This document shows positions 25,439 through 35,224 of a stretch of DNA of 64,000 nucleotides, piece after piece; position 1 is the first letter of the stretch, and each line of letters starts with the position of its first letter. Position numbers and translations under genes: made by a program. Source of the stretch: Pseudofabraea citricarpa. Taxonomy: Eukaryota; Ascomycota; Leotiomycetes; Helotiales; Dermateaceae. The stretch lies in NCBI GenBank assembly GCA_029641185.1, contig JAPWGK010000009.1, positions 818,501 to 882,500 on the forward strand, given 5' to 3'. The notes under the pieces are model-generated. The model made no database searches. It was not told the origin of the DNA and worked only from the letters and a program-made list of their open reading frames with translations.

Positions 25439-26215
25439 TTATTGCCCAGCCCTGCGCAAAGCAATGTCCTTCCAATGATCTCGCTCCGACTTCAGTTTGG
25501 CGATCTCCTCTTCAAGTTCCTCGAATTTTTGCATTTTACGTTGACGAGACTTGCGAGCAGCAAGAGTGTTGCGAGCTCGCTTCATGGCAACAGTATCATT
25601 TGGATCGTCGACAATGATAGGAGGCAAAGGCTTGTCGCGCTTACGAGAGTTAACACCAGAAACAGAAGCGTGAGTTCCACCAGGTGAAGTTGCGGTACCA
25701 GATCGACGACGGTTGTTGGATCGGAGTTGCTCGGAAACCTCAAGCTCCTCTTCTGGGAGAAGAGGAGATTGGTCGGCTTGTGGCTCAGGCTTGTTGGTTT
25801 CCTCTTGCGGAAAGAGAGGGAACCAAGGATCGCCACCGAGTGTGTGATCAAGCTCACCGTTGCCACCAACGAAGGGAGATACGTCGAAGTGGTCGGGATA
25901 ATCTGGTGAATCATTGTATGTCGAAGGAGATGTTAAGTTCGTAAAAGCAGTAGAGTTTGGTGCAGATGCAAAAGGATCGCGAACAAGGTCTTGAGGAGAG
26001 ACCGTGCCTACATTGGTGGAAGCCGAAGACGACAGATTCATGTTGGGATCGTACATGGTTGGAACTGCTGGCGAAGAAAAGGCCGAGGAGTACGTCTGTT
26101 GCGTCGAGGCTCCACCGCCGAAGCCAGTGAAGTCGTCAAACAAGTCCATATCTGCAGGGTGTGAGTCATGGGAATCTGCAGAAGTTGATGCAGGTAAATT
26201 ACCTTGCATAGCCAT
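25439..26215 (-). CDS. cpcA: Cross-pathway control bZIP activator (Gcn4/CPC1/CpcA)
   Basis: Single exon, 258 aa from the ATG at 26215; a second in-frame ATG is at 26209. The C-terminal bZIP is diagnostic: VAMKRARNTLAARKSRQRKM with the N-x2-A-A-R-x-S-R core of Gcn4, then a short leucine zipper ending at the C-terminus (FEELEEEIAKLKSERDHWK). Upstream acidic and aromatic clusters (MDLFDDFTGFGG; GDPWFPLFPQEE) resemble Gcn4-type activation segments. The frame stays open for about 290 further codons upstream, but that stretch has no AUG and is interrupted on another frame by uORFs, so I treat it as leader. The resulting length fits CPC1/CpcA proteins of about 240-270 aa. It activates amino-acid biosynthesis genes on starvation in known fungi. 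Expression is expected to be under uORF translational control and autoregulation. Confidence 0.9.
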   Translation of the reverse strand: MAMQGNLPASTSADSHDSHPADMDLFDDFTGFGGGASTQQTYSSAFSSPAVPTMYDPNMNLSSSASTNVGTVSPQDLVRDPFASAPNSTAFTNLTSPSTYNDSPDYPDHFDVSPFVGGNGELDHTLGGDPWFPLFPQEETNKPEPQADQSPLLPEEELEVSEQLRSNNRRRSGTATSPGGTHASVSGVNSRKRDKPLPPIIVDDPNDTVAMKRARNTLAARKSRQRKMQKFEELEEEIAKLKSERDHWKDIALRRAGQ

Positions 26216-26510
26216 GTTTGGTGTCTGCGGAACACTTCCCGTGGATTGCGAAAACAATGGAACTTGAGGTCGAGGACGATGCTGTTGTTGTTGTTGCAAA
26301 GCAGCCGAAGATGATGGCGCAGAAGAAGCGTAGAACTGTTGCTGATTGTGCTGCGTAGGAGGAATAAACCGATTTGTGAATGCCGAAGTATGGGTAGAAT
26401 GTCCAGTAGATTGAATAATCGCGGCGACTCTCTGGTTCTGCAAAGACGAGGCAGACGAAAGATTAGAAGAGTGACGACGTGTTTGACTGTTCAGTCGGTG
26501 ATTGGAAGAA

Positions 26511-26651
26511 CTAGGAGTACTGCGTGCACTCGGAGACTGTTCGAAGAGAACGAAGTCTTGGTGAGAGGCTGGATGTTCGGGACTGAAGTTGTCCTGAAGC
26601 GGAAGTCTGGGTGAGTGTGCCGGCAGGCTCGATGAACTGGAGGGAAGCCAT
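26511..26651 (-). promoter_or_regulatory. uORF2 of cpcA leader, 46 codons
   Basis: ATG at 26651 in a strong context (ATCATCATGG) opens a 46-codon frame starting MASLQFIEPAG and ending ECTQYS at a TAG (26511-26513). It is out of frame with the bZIP protein and ends 295 nt before its ATG. No other ATG lies between it and the main start. N. crassa cpc-1 and Aspergillus cpcA leaders also carry a longer inhibitory second uORF. After translating it, ribosomes should rarely reach cpcA unless initiation is delayed, as in the GCN4 model. Confidence 0.8.
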
Positions 26652-26858
26652 GATGATCGGGAATCCGTTGTGAAAGAGTTAAACTCTTGTGAGGGTATGT
26701 TGGCGGTGGGGAGACTGAAGTCGAAGCTGGTAGCTAAGTCTGTAGTCAGGTTTTCCGGGAAGGGAAAAGCTGAGGGGGGGTTGTGAGGGGAGTGGGTTGG
26801 TTGTTGAATGTTGGGTGAAATGGTGACGGCGGGGTCAGAGATCGGGGGATCCAGTGGT

Positions 26859-26867
26859 TTAAAACAT
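26859..26867 (-). promoter_or_regulatory. uORF1 of cpcA leader, Met-Phe dipeptide
   Basis: ATG TTT TAA on the minus strand, 207 nt upstream of uORF2. I see no ATG on this strand between it and about 27100, so it is likely the first AUG of the transcript. A very short, re-initiation-permissive first uORF is the known partner of the long inhibitory uORF in Gcn4-type leaders. Confidence 0.75.
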
Positions 26868-27165
26868 CGTTGTATCGATGTCAGTGTGTTTGTTGTTGTG
26901 TGTGTGAGAATTTTGAAGGTGAAGAAAAGAAGTTCTAAAAGCGAGGCCGAAAGTGCGGTTAGGCGTCTTATTGTATTTTTCAGGCAGGGACAGGCTACGC
27001 TGAGGCACCAAACCGTTTTGGGGGGTTGTAGGGGGGCTGCAGGGGGTCCGGCGACGGCGTGCGCAGGCGAAGGAGGGCAAGTATGACTCTTCGCTAGCAA
27101 CTTGGCGCGGAGCTCAGTGCTGGTGCGCTATTGGACAACTTAAGAGGCCTCTCTCCAAGACTCCA

Positions 27166-27186
27166 ACACACACACACACACACACA
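27166..27186. repeat. (CA)n dinucleotide microsatellite
   Basis: About ten CA units upstream of the cpcA leader. Confidence 0.9.
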
Positions 27187-27826
27187 TACCGTACACACAG
27201 ACGTACACAGCACAACAACACAGCCAGCACCACGCACCACGCACCACATAACTAGGACCAGCACATCAGTTCAAACGGCAACCTCTACACTCTCTTCACT
27301 TGCTATGCTTATACATCTGTTTGTTCCCCTTTATTCTGCTCTGTTCTTGCCAGCTTCAAACCGCCCTGCGACAGCCATCTACACACAACACAGCCGTACT
27401 GTATGCGAACTCCGTAATCTCCAGCCTACGGAGTTGTTCGTAAGCCCGTGTTGAGCCGGCACAGCATCTCACCGGTCCCTAACAGGGCATCGGCGAGCCC
27501 ACGCTATGTGCAGCTAGTCGTAGCGGGGGAGACGATTCCGCAGCTCAGCACAGCACAGCACAGCTCAGCACACACAGCACACACAGCACGAACTCTACGC
27601 CCTGTTGTCAAAAAAACCCAGACTTGCGAAATTAGTTCCCGACTTCCTTTCGAAAAAGCAGGAACGGCTGCATCTCCAAAATTCAATGCCACCAAAATGA
27701 TGCAATTGACCATATCATGAGACCCCAAATGCAGCCCGCGATGCGCCGTGATTCTCGTCTCCCCCCAGGCTTGAAGTCCAGCATCTCTTCACGACGGCAC
27801 GAACTTCATCTCATTCGCAGCAGATG

Positions 27827-27833
27827 TGACTCA
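27827..27833. promoter_or_regulatory. Perfect Gcn4/CPC1 site (TGACTCA) upstream of cpcA
   Basis: TGACTCA in the context gTGACTCAc, about 960 nt upstream of uORF1. A weaker copy (TGACTCT) is at 27084-27090. This is the CPRE/GCRE element, which suggests autoregulation. A 7-mer occurs by chance, so binding is inferred. Confidence 0.45.
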
Positions 27834-29850
27834 CACCTGGGTGCTTCACAAATTCTGGGGCTTTGAAACGACTTTGGCTGCTTGATTGGTTGGCTGTTTA
27901 GGAGTGGGAGCGGTGGCTTGCATGAGGCAGACGCGGAGGCTGCGACCGTACCAAGTCCTGCTTACGTGACGCCCTTGATACAGTACTTGACGGCTCTGTT
28001 AAACTGTTTCCTGAGGCTGCATCGCAACGTTACGGGCCCGGGACACAGAGGATGTGTCTAGATCTCGAGAGGCTCAGCCTTTTGGTGGTTCTTTCGGTGA
28101 TGGATTGGGGTAATGCTCCACCTGTTATCAAGGCCTTATTATGGTTTTATGGGGGCTCGCAGGCACTGCCAGGCAGAAGCGCATCTAGCGCAGCATACGC
28201 TATCAGAAAACATGATTCGTCTCTCCGCGGATACATCAAGGACATGCTTTGTCGTGTGCCGGTTGCCTGAATACACTAGTACAAAGGCCTACTGTGTCCT
28301 CAGCAGCTGCAAGTCAGACATGCTTTCCAGTCACGTCTACTTCAAGTGAATTCAGCCTGTGGTTACAACTGGCTCTGCCGTGGATTGAGTGTCCATTGGC
28401 TATGTGCCTTGTGGAAATGCTTCAAATGCACTGCCCAAAAGGATCCACCCTCAATAGTTTGAGCTACAATCAGTCTCTCGAGCGTAATTTCTTACTGGCA
28501 TATTCCTAGTGCGCTCGGGAAAACTTGGAAGTTTGTTTTTGTGGTTCTATATCCATATCCGATGGCTGGGAAGTTGGAACACAATGCCGATATTCTTGTC
28601 ACGAAGCGACAGGAAGTACTCGTACTCTTGCCCGATCCTCGTTCTTTACGTGACTGTCAATCAAGCCAACCACTTATTTCCTCTGCTTCTGTTCTCAATG
28701 CCGACCCCAAAATGCCAGTTCTGTCAGATTTGACAGTCTCATCACGATAATAATTCAAAGTGGGAGAGAATACAGACCAGACCGAGGACGGATGAAAATT
28801 CCAGCCGGGCTATGGCTACTCCGCACTTTCTGAGCTCTCATTGAGCAGCAAGAAAATAGGGAAACCGTGGTAATGCTGTATCGGTATATTTCGGAGAGCG
28901 AACGTGTGCGTGTGCGCAAGAGACTGTGATCTCGATAATTCTGTGCGCGGAAAGGCTTAGCAACATGGTTTGGTCGCTCGTTCTTTAGATCATGATATGC
29001 TCCTGCGTTATATACTTACGGTCTATAGTTCGTTAGGCAGATATAACCAACCCCTCGTTTTCTATAGCTTTAAGTTATTATCGATAGCTAAGACTTCACC
29101 CCTTAGCTAGCTAACCCCTGTTGACCAATCAAATATTCGAATCATGTCAACATCAGAGAAACCTGCTACAGTTCACCAACATCAATCTGGGATCTCAAGC
29201 CGCTCTGCTGTACTCCATTTCTCATGCGCGCACGTCTCTCCCAAGCAAGTCAAGCGTATAAACAATCAAATTATTTATCTTCTAACTACAGTATTTGATC
29301 AATCTCCTAGCGTGTATTCCATCTTCTAACTTCCCATTACCTGTCTCTTTTCAACGCTTCGTCTCACTAAAATGCAATACGCCCAAATCCACGATTAGGT
29401 TTGAAATGCTGGTTCCAATTATGCATACCATGCCTCTATGCAGCAGCAGCAACAGCAGCAGACACAGAAGCAGATGATTATGACTTATGACCTATGACTA
29501 AAACACAAATGCAGCGGAAGAAAGAGAAAGAGAACAAAAAATGAGAACCGCTTTGCTTTGCTTGACTTTAAAAAATCTCGGTGGAGTGCGTGCCGTGTGC
29601 GTGAGGATAACGAGGACGACGGATGATGGGGGAAGATACAGAAACACTACAAATAGAAGCAAAAGACACTCCCACACAGATGCTAAAAACGAGACCAAAG
29701 AGAAGAGGAAAAGGAAAATGACTAAACAGGTGCCCCCATGGGTATCAGACTCGAAAGGTCAACCTCTTTTCTCTCGGCGAGATTGGGTTCTTGGGAGGAA
29801 TATGATGAAAGGAAAAGTTTTGGGCGGGTGCGAAGAGGCGTGACAGGTCA

Positions 29851-31449
29851 TCAGCGTAACCCTATGACGCTCATCTCCAATGTCCATACCCTCCTGATCC
29901 ACACCTTCAGCTTCCCTTCAACGCCCTCGACGTTCTCTAGCTCAACACCCTCCCACCAACATCTCCGTGCGGGTTTTCTCCAGAACAAAAGTAGCTTCTG
30001 GGCCATTCCTACTGCGTTCATGTTGCTTTGATCGGTACCCCCACGTACATCAGTCCGTAATCTAGCTAGCGCAAGGCTGCAAATAACAGCTTTGTTTGGC
30101 TCGCCTGCTCTGTGCCCCCAGTGATCATCGTGGTTGAAACCTCTGTGAACAAATTAGCTATATCAAAAAGACATGTTCTGTCTCTCTTACCCTGCTGTCA
30201 GCATCTCGATCAAATGTTGCTCAGTTGTACCGGTCTCCTCGCTTCTTCGCAATCCCGAAAAGATTCCATCTTGCTTCAGTAATGCCTTCCCAGCAGCCCT
30301 CTTGACCTCAATCATTTCTGGTTGTTCAATATCTGGTCGGGGTGGTATGGCGTAAAAGTCCAAATCCTCTCTCAATACAATTATCCCAGCGCGGTCTTGA
30401 AGCATTTCTCTCGCAGATCCTGCCATTGGTTCAATCGGTATCGCCTCACCATCTGGGGAGGCCTCTCTCGAGTTATCGGATGGAATTGTCTGAGCTACAT
30501 TGCGGAAGAATTCCAGCATGTACTGTAAAGATGCGGGATCATACTGCACAGTGAGGTTAGCTATGTGGTAATTTAGATTTTGCAAGATATTGCGAGTATA
30601 AAAAGCAGTGTTACGGACATCGACTTGGAAGGCATCTCCTTCATGATAGTTGCTCATGTGCCCGTCAGGGAGCAGCCCATTGGGGAAGAGTGAGAGCAAG
30701 ACAAATTCAGGGAGTGTTAGCAGTTCATCCCGAGATAAGGTAAAGCGGGTGCCCCTAATATAATTCAGTCAATGATCTTCATGTCACATTACTCCTGATT
30801 TGCGCATACCGTAGGTCCATGGTGATGTTCTCATCGGCGCCGACATCTGCAATTGTCAGCACAAGGCATTATGCAAGGGGATGGCAAACTGACCTCCAAG
30901 TGTATTGATCGGTGCTGCCCCGCCTTGCTGCACCTGAGTAATTATACTCGCAGCTCCTCCAGCAGCCGCCATTAGGTAGGTGAAAGATTCGAGAGGGCTA
31001 GACCCTTCTGAGTATGCAGGAGGTGGCTCGACGTCTTCGTCCTTCTTGGATGATTCCCCTTTGGTATCTTGTGGTAGAGCGGCCTTTGTATCTGCGACGA
31101 CGTCCGAGGAAGAGGTTGATGCTGGGTAAGGTTGTGGAACAACTGACGTGTAGGCCGGGACCGACGCGGATGCGCTAGCTTCAGTAACCGCAGACTTGTA
31201 TGCTTGAACAGCTTCGGCAGTCGACGTGTAGAGGGACGAGAAAGGAGGAGGTCGAGGCGACGGTGGACTCGACGATTCAGAGATTGGATACCCTGGAGGT
31301 AGCGATGGAGCTTCGTCCTTGGATGCGGGCTCCAACGAACCGTTCGTTTCTTGCGTAGCTGACACCGTGATTGCTGAGGGACTCGAGTTTCTTTGAATAC
31401 ATATGCTCGCCAACTGGCTGTATGGTGTGTCTGGGTCTGATTCAAGCAA
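29851..31449 (-). CDS. Whi2-like stress-response protein (BTB/KCTD-like core); 5' end unresolved
   Basis: Exons from the 3' end: 30142-29851, 30543-30191, 30754-30619, 30846-30810 and a first exon ending at 30894. The first exon is a Pro/Ser-rich segment with LPPGYP and PPPAYSEGSSPLESF, then AAAGGAASIITQVQQG. The core reads NTLGDVGADENITMDLR, GTRFTLSRDELLTLPEFVLL and FPNGLLPDGHMSNY. Then come YDPASLQYMLEFFRNVAQ and a C-terminus WGHRAGEPNKAVICSLALAR ... ARRCWWEG ... VWTLEMSVIGLR. This order matches fungal Whi2-like proteins, which in yeast work with Psr phosphatases to restrain TORC1 when amino acids are low. The intron 30544-30618 (75 nt) uses a poor donor (GTCCGT) and is stop-free and in frame. 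Intron 30143-30190 is canonical. No in-frame ATG is present in the first exon up to a stop at 31537-31539, so a 5' exon or another start is missing from this model. Confidence 0.75.
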
Positions 31450-31760
31450 TCGCAGATGTCGGACGTTGACCCAGGTAGGTAGATGATGGAGGAGCTTCGC
31501 GATGTTGACAACCGTATGCGGACCCTGGGCGCTTATCTAGACGCCCCCTTTATCACCAATTATCACCAATTGGTGTGGACCAGGGTATACACTCAACATG
31601 TACACGACGGCTGGGGGGTTTTTTTTTTACTTAAATTTGGTTTACATTCATCAGGACGACATAAAATTATAACATAGATCTATAGGTTGTTTCACATGTA
31701 TTGAAATATCCTCGGCGGTTAAGCTCTAGTTAGTTGTCAATAGTTAGGTATCATAGTCCT
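31450..31760. other. Gap between the Whi2-like and G-patch genes
   Basis: Must contain the 5' end of the Whi2-like transcript and the 3' end of the G-patch gene, both on the minus strand. A direct repeat TATCACCAAT(T) occurs twice at about 31551-31570, and a T tract at 31619-31628. Confidence 0.5.
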
Positions 31761-33924
31761 CTAATCTTCATCATCGCTATCATCTCCAAATATTGCCTTG
31801 AACACATCCATCCCTGGCTTTTGAGCCTCTAGCGCCTCATTAACTTCCGTATCAACTACAACTGTCTTTGCCTTCTCGTCAATGGGTGCATCATCATCAG
31901 TGGCCCTGCTGGTGTTATTGCTTAGTTGCTGGCCCATGCCACCTGCCGACTCCTTCCAGATATCTTCCATAGCGGATTTCGAAACTAGGTCCATGTTCTT
32001 ATTTTCATGGATAGCCTCTTCCCCGGCATCAGGCCGAACATGAGCTGGTGGTTTAATATTGAATCTTTTGCAAAGCAAACGTGTCGGATAGAAGTCCTGT
32101 GATGTTCGAGTCAATGGGCCATACATGCCAACTTTTGCAGCTGCTTCAGCAGGATCTTCGGGTTTTGAAACAGGCTTGCTGAGCAAAGAATCACTTAATG
32201 GTTCTGGTGCATCCGAAGCTAGCTTGGGTGCCGTTGTTGACACAGTGAACCTCGACGCCATCATGCTTGTCATAGGTTTGAAGATTTGTGCACAGTCACA
32301 GAACTCTTTCAGTTCCTTCAACCAGTCATTTTTTGTCCTGCCGGATTTCCTTTCCGGCAGGTTTGCCGTGATACCAGCATGGTATTCTAGATACGCACGG
32401 TATCTCTCTCTTTTATCCAGATCTTCACCATAAGGCATGAATCCACTCGCTCCTCTTGTCAGTGCCGCTATGGCAACATCTTTCTCAATCTTTGGTACCT
32501 GGTCTAACAGCTCTTTCTGACGTTCCTCGTCTGTCAGACTATATCCTGTAGGTATCTCACCCAGAGCAGCAGGAAGATTTGTCTTCCCAGAGGCCGAAAC
32601 GAGTCTTTCCCTAGCAGAGGGAGTGAGAAAGTCGAACACTGACTTTCCTGGAAGTGCTGCCTCTCCTAAAATAGAGGCTCGAGTTTTAGGGTCGAGTTGA
32701 GATGCTTTGGCTGCGTCTGATGTTGATAGATATGCAGGAGACTGGAGACCAGCTTTAGGTTCCTTGGCAGATGTCCATCCCTCGGGAATCTCAGGTAATG
32801 GGTAATCTTTTGCTAACTGGCTTGAAGCATCAAGGTCGCTCAGTATAAAGCCATCCAAGGGAAATCGACCATCATGGCATTTCCGTAATCCACTGGATGC
32901 CTTTGCCATCGCAGCCTTCTTTGAGATAAAAACTGGCTTAGACTTGAGAAGCGGGTTGACAGATCCATTCACAACCTTTTTCTTTTTCTTGTCGCCCCCG
33001 ATTACACGGTTGTAAGATATTCGAGGGCCGATCTCATATGGATCCTCGTCGTCAGAGCCTGTGTCGTTTAAAATACCAATACCGATTCCACCACGAGCGG
33101 GTTTCTTCTTCTTCGTCTTCTGTGGTTGGAATGTGAAGCTACTCTCTTCCTCGTCGTCTGACTTTAATTCCTTATTGGCGCTGATGTCTGATAGTTTCTG
33201 TTCGCCGTCAAAACCCAAGCCTTTGTGGTCATTCTTCCGAACAAAGCTAATCATTTGAGTATTTTCTGGCGCAAATAAATGGGTAGCATAATCATCCCTG
33301 TCTGACTGTTCAATTCCATCTAATCGAGCCTTGCGACGCACTTTAGGACCAACACCTTGGCCCTCTTTCCAGCCCATCTTCTTGAGCAATTTTATGCCTA
33401 TAGTCTCGCCCTCAAATCGAAAGAGGTCAACGAATGCTCCACGTCGAGTAGCATCGTCTTCGGTTGCTCCCAGCCCAGCGAAGCCTTCGGCCGTTTGAAC
33501 CCTTTGCGCCTCTGCGGCATCCGCAATGTCTTCATCATCCATAAAATCCTCAGGCTTTTGTTGTGCCGCTTTGGAATCATCCTTCTTCCGATTCGATCGC
33601 GAGGAAACGAAAGTTGATGGTGTCCATCCTTCTTTTGACCCGACCGTATTGAAGTATCTACGTCACCGTAAGTTAGCAGAGTAATAGACGCTATACAAAT
33701 AACTGTAGAAAAGCCTACCCTGCACTAAATCCACCTGTGAATGCGCCATGCAAGCGCTTTAGCCCCCTCTCGTCTCTAACCTCTTGCTTCCATACAGGAA
33801 CATATGATCCGTCATCTCTTATGTCGGGGTCTCGCGGTGGCAGAGGTGTGCCCCAAACAACGTACGGAGATTGCTGTGCTTGAAGATCAGCTTCGTAGGT
33901 TGCACGCGACCTCTTGCCAGACAT
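31761..33924 (-). CDS. G-patch domain protein, GPATCH1/TGH type
   Basis: Two exons: 33924-33719 and 33657-31761, 61-nt intron with a TGCTAACTT branch site (700 aa). The N-terminus has the conserved TGH/GPATCH1 leader ([32 protein letters not shown], joined across the intron; [12 protein letters not shown]). The G-patch is at about residues 150-190 ([20 protein letters not shown]). Downstream are several basic and acidic low-complexity stretches and blocks such as [25 protein letters not shown] and [20 protein letters not shown], plus an acidic C-terminus (DDSDDED). Orthologues associate with the spliceosome and activate DEAH-box helicases through the G-patch. It is divergent from KIN1, with about 1.3 kb between the starts. 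Confidence 0.9.
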
Positions 33925-35224
33925 CTCGAAAGATGGAGATAGCAGCTAGGTTGACCTCTTCAATGGCGAAAGAAGGCTACGAATAGATAAAGATCAGTCA
34001 GCCTTGTTCTGCTTTGCCAAGTCTGGTTGTGATTGGCGATACAGCCGCCGTGCATGTACGAAAGCTTTTACCGCGCACAAGCAGGCTAGACCATCACAGG
34101 GCATTAGGAGAGCTTTACCGTAGCCGATTTGAGAAATGTAAGCTACGAGATGGGATCTGCTTTCTCGTTTCCTTTTCTTGTTTCTCTCTCTCCTCTCAAA
34201 GTCAAAAATTGCTTGAAACCTGGTCGGTATACCGAAAGGTTACCAGGTTACTCCGTTCATGTACTGTACCAGAAAGCCCGCTGTCACCTGTCCTAACTTT
34301 CAATGCCACTAAACGTTTACAACCGACGATTAGTATGAACTCTGTTTATCCAAGTGTACACCTGACAATAGGGGTAGCTCCGGGCGTCTTTAGGTTGAGC
34401 TTCTAGGTCGTAAAGTAGCTAGTCTTGCCTTACTACGCTACCTTGGTCCACGCATAACTAATCTTACCAGAAAACAGATTGATTCATTCTACCCCTGAAT
34501 AAAGTTTTTTTTTTAAAAAGAAAAACGAAAGCAAATGAAAAAAGCGAATGGTTTTCGCTCCAAGGATGTGTACCGAAGGGATTGGTCGCCCGAGGACTTC
34601 ATTTGCGAAGTTGAAGCGCAGGACCAGTTGCAAGCTGCTGGTGGGGGAAGAGTCAAAGTGGCAGCAACTCTGGGATGAGGCACTAAGTCGGCTATTCTAG
34701 CCACGCGTGACTAACTCATCGTGGTAAGAATGAATCGGCCGCCGCCTTACTCCATAACAGCGCATGATGTTGACTTGAGGGGGTCGCTCTTCAAGACAAG
34801 AAGACTGTTGCTGAGCCGGAGAGTGCTTTGCAAGTATGGTAGTGATGGCGACCCAGATCCCGTGCATGTTTGCTTTTTTTTCTTTCTCATTAGGCCCGGA
34901 CAGTAGAAATTAATATCAGGAGGTTGGGTTGGGTTGGTTGGTCTTGTCGTCCTTACCCCACGAGAATCAAATCTTGCCGCCAGCTTCCACTGCCTGTACC
35001 AAGTCAATATCCCACACCCTGACCAAGTCAGCACCATCGCAGCGCCCTCCCTCTTCCTTCAATCCGCTGTCCTCTGTCTGACCTTGACTCTCTGTGCCCA
35101 TCAGCCTCTCTGTGTACCTATATCTCTTTCAGCTGCGACTAAAAAGTGACGTCGAAGAGGCTTTATCAGGGGTCCCAAGGAAAGCGGACACCACCCTGCT
35201 TCGGCTGATTGCGATCTAGCTTCG
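33925..35224. other. Divergent promoter region, G-patch gene / KIN1
   Basis: No gene recognised. Poly-T/A tracts at about 34503-34520 and pyrimidine-rich DNA at 34990-35130 are in keeping with a 5' UTR for KIN1. Confidence 0.5.

Larger units (their letters stand above)
27100..29850. other. cpcA promoter and intergenic DNA to the Whi2-like gene
   Basis: No gene recognised. It includes a CA repeat (27166-27186), an ACAGC/CAGCA-rich patch (about 27540-27590), an AT-rich patch with TTAGCTAGCTAACCCC words (about 28980-29120) that looks like old transposon DNA, and an AGC run (about 29442-29462). Confidence 0.55.

Noticed and set aside
26216..27100. N-terminal extension of the cpcA protein to about 553 residues
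   Set aside because: No ATG in this frame upstream of 26215, composition typical of untranslated leader, and two uORFs lie inside it.
30972..31511. 179-codon alternative minus-strand frame over the Whi2-like first exon
   Set aside because: It is a shifted frame of the Pro/Ser-rich exon, without ATG; family-like sequence lies in the other frame.
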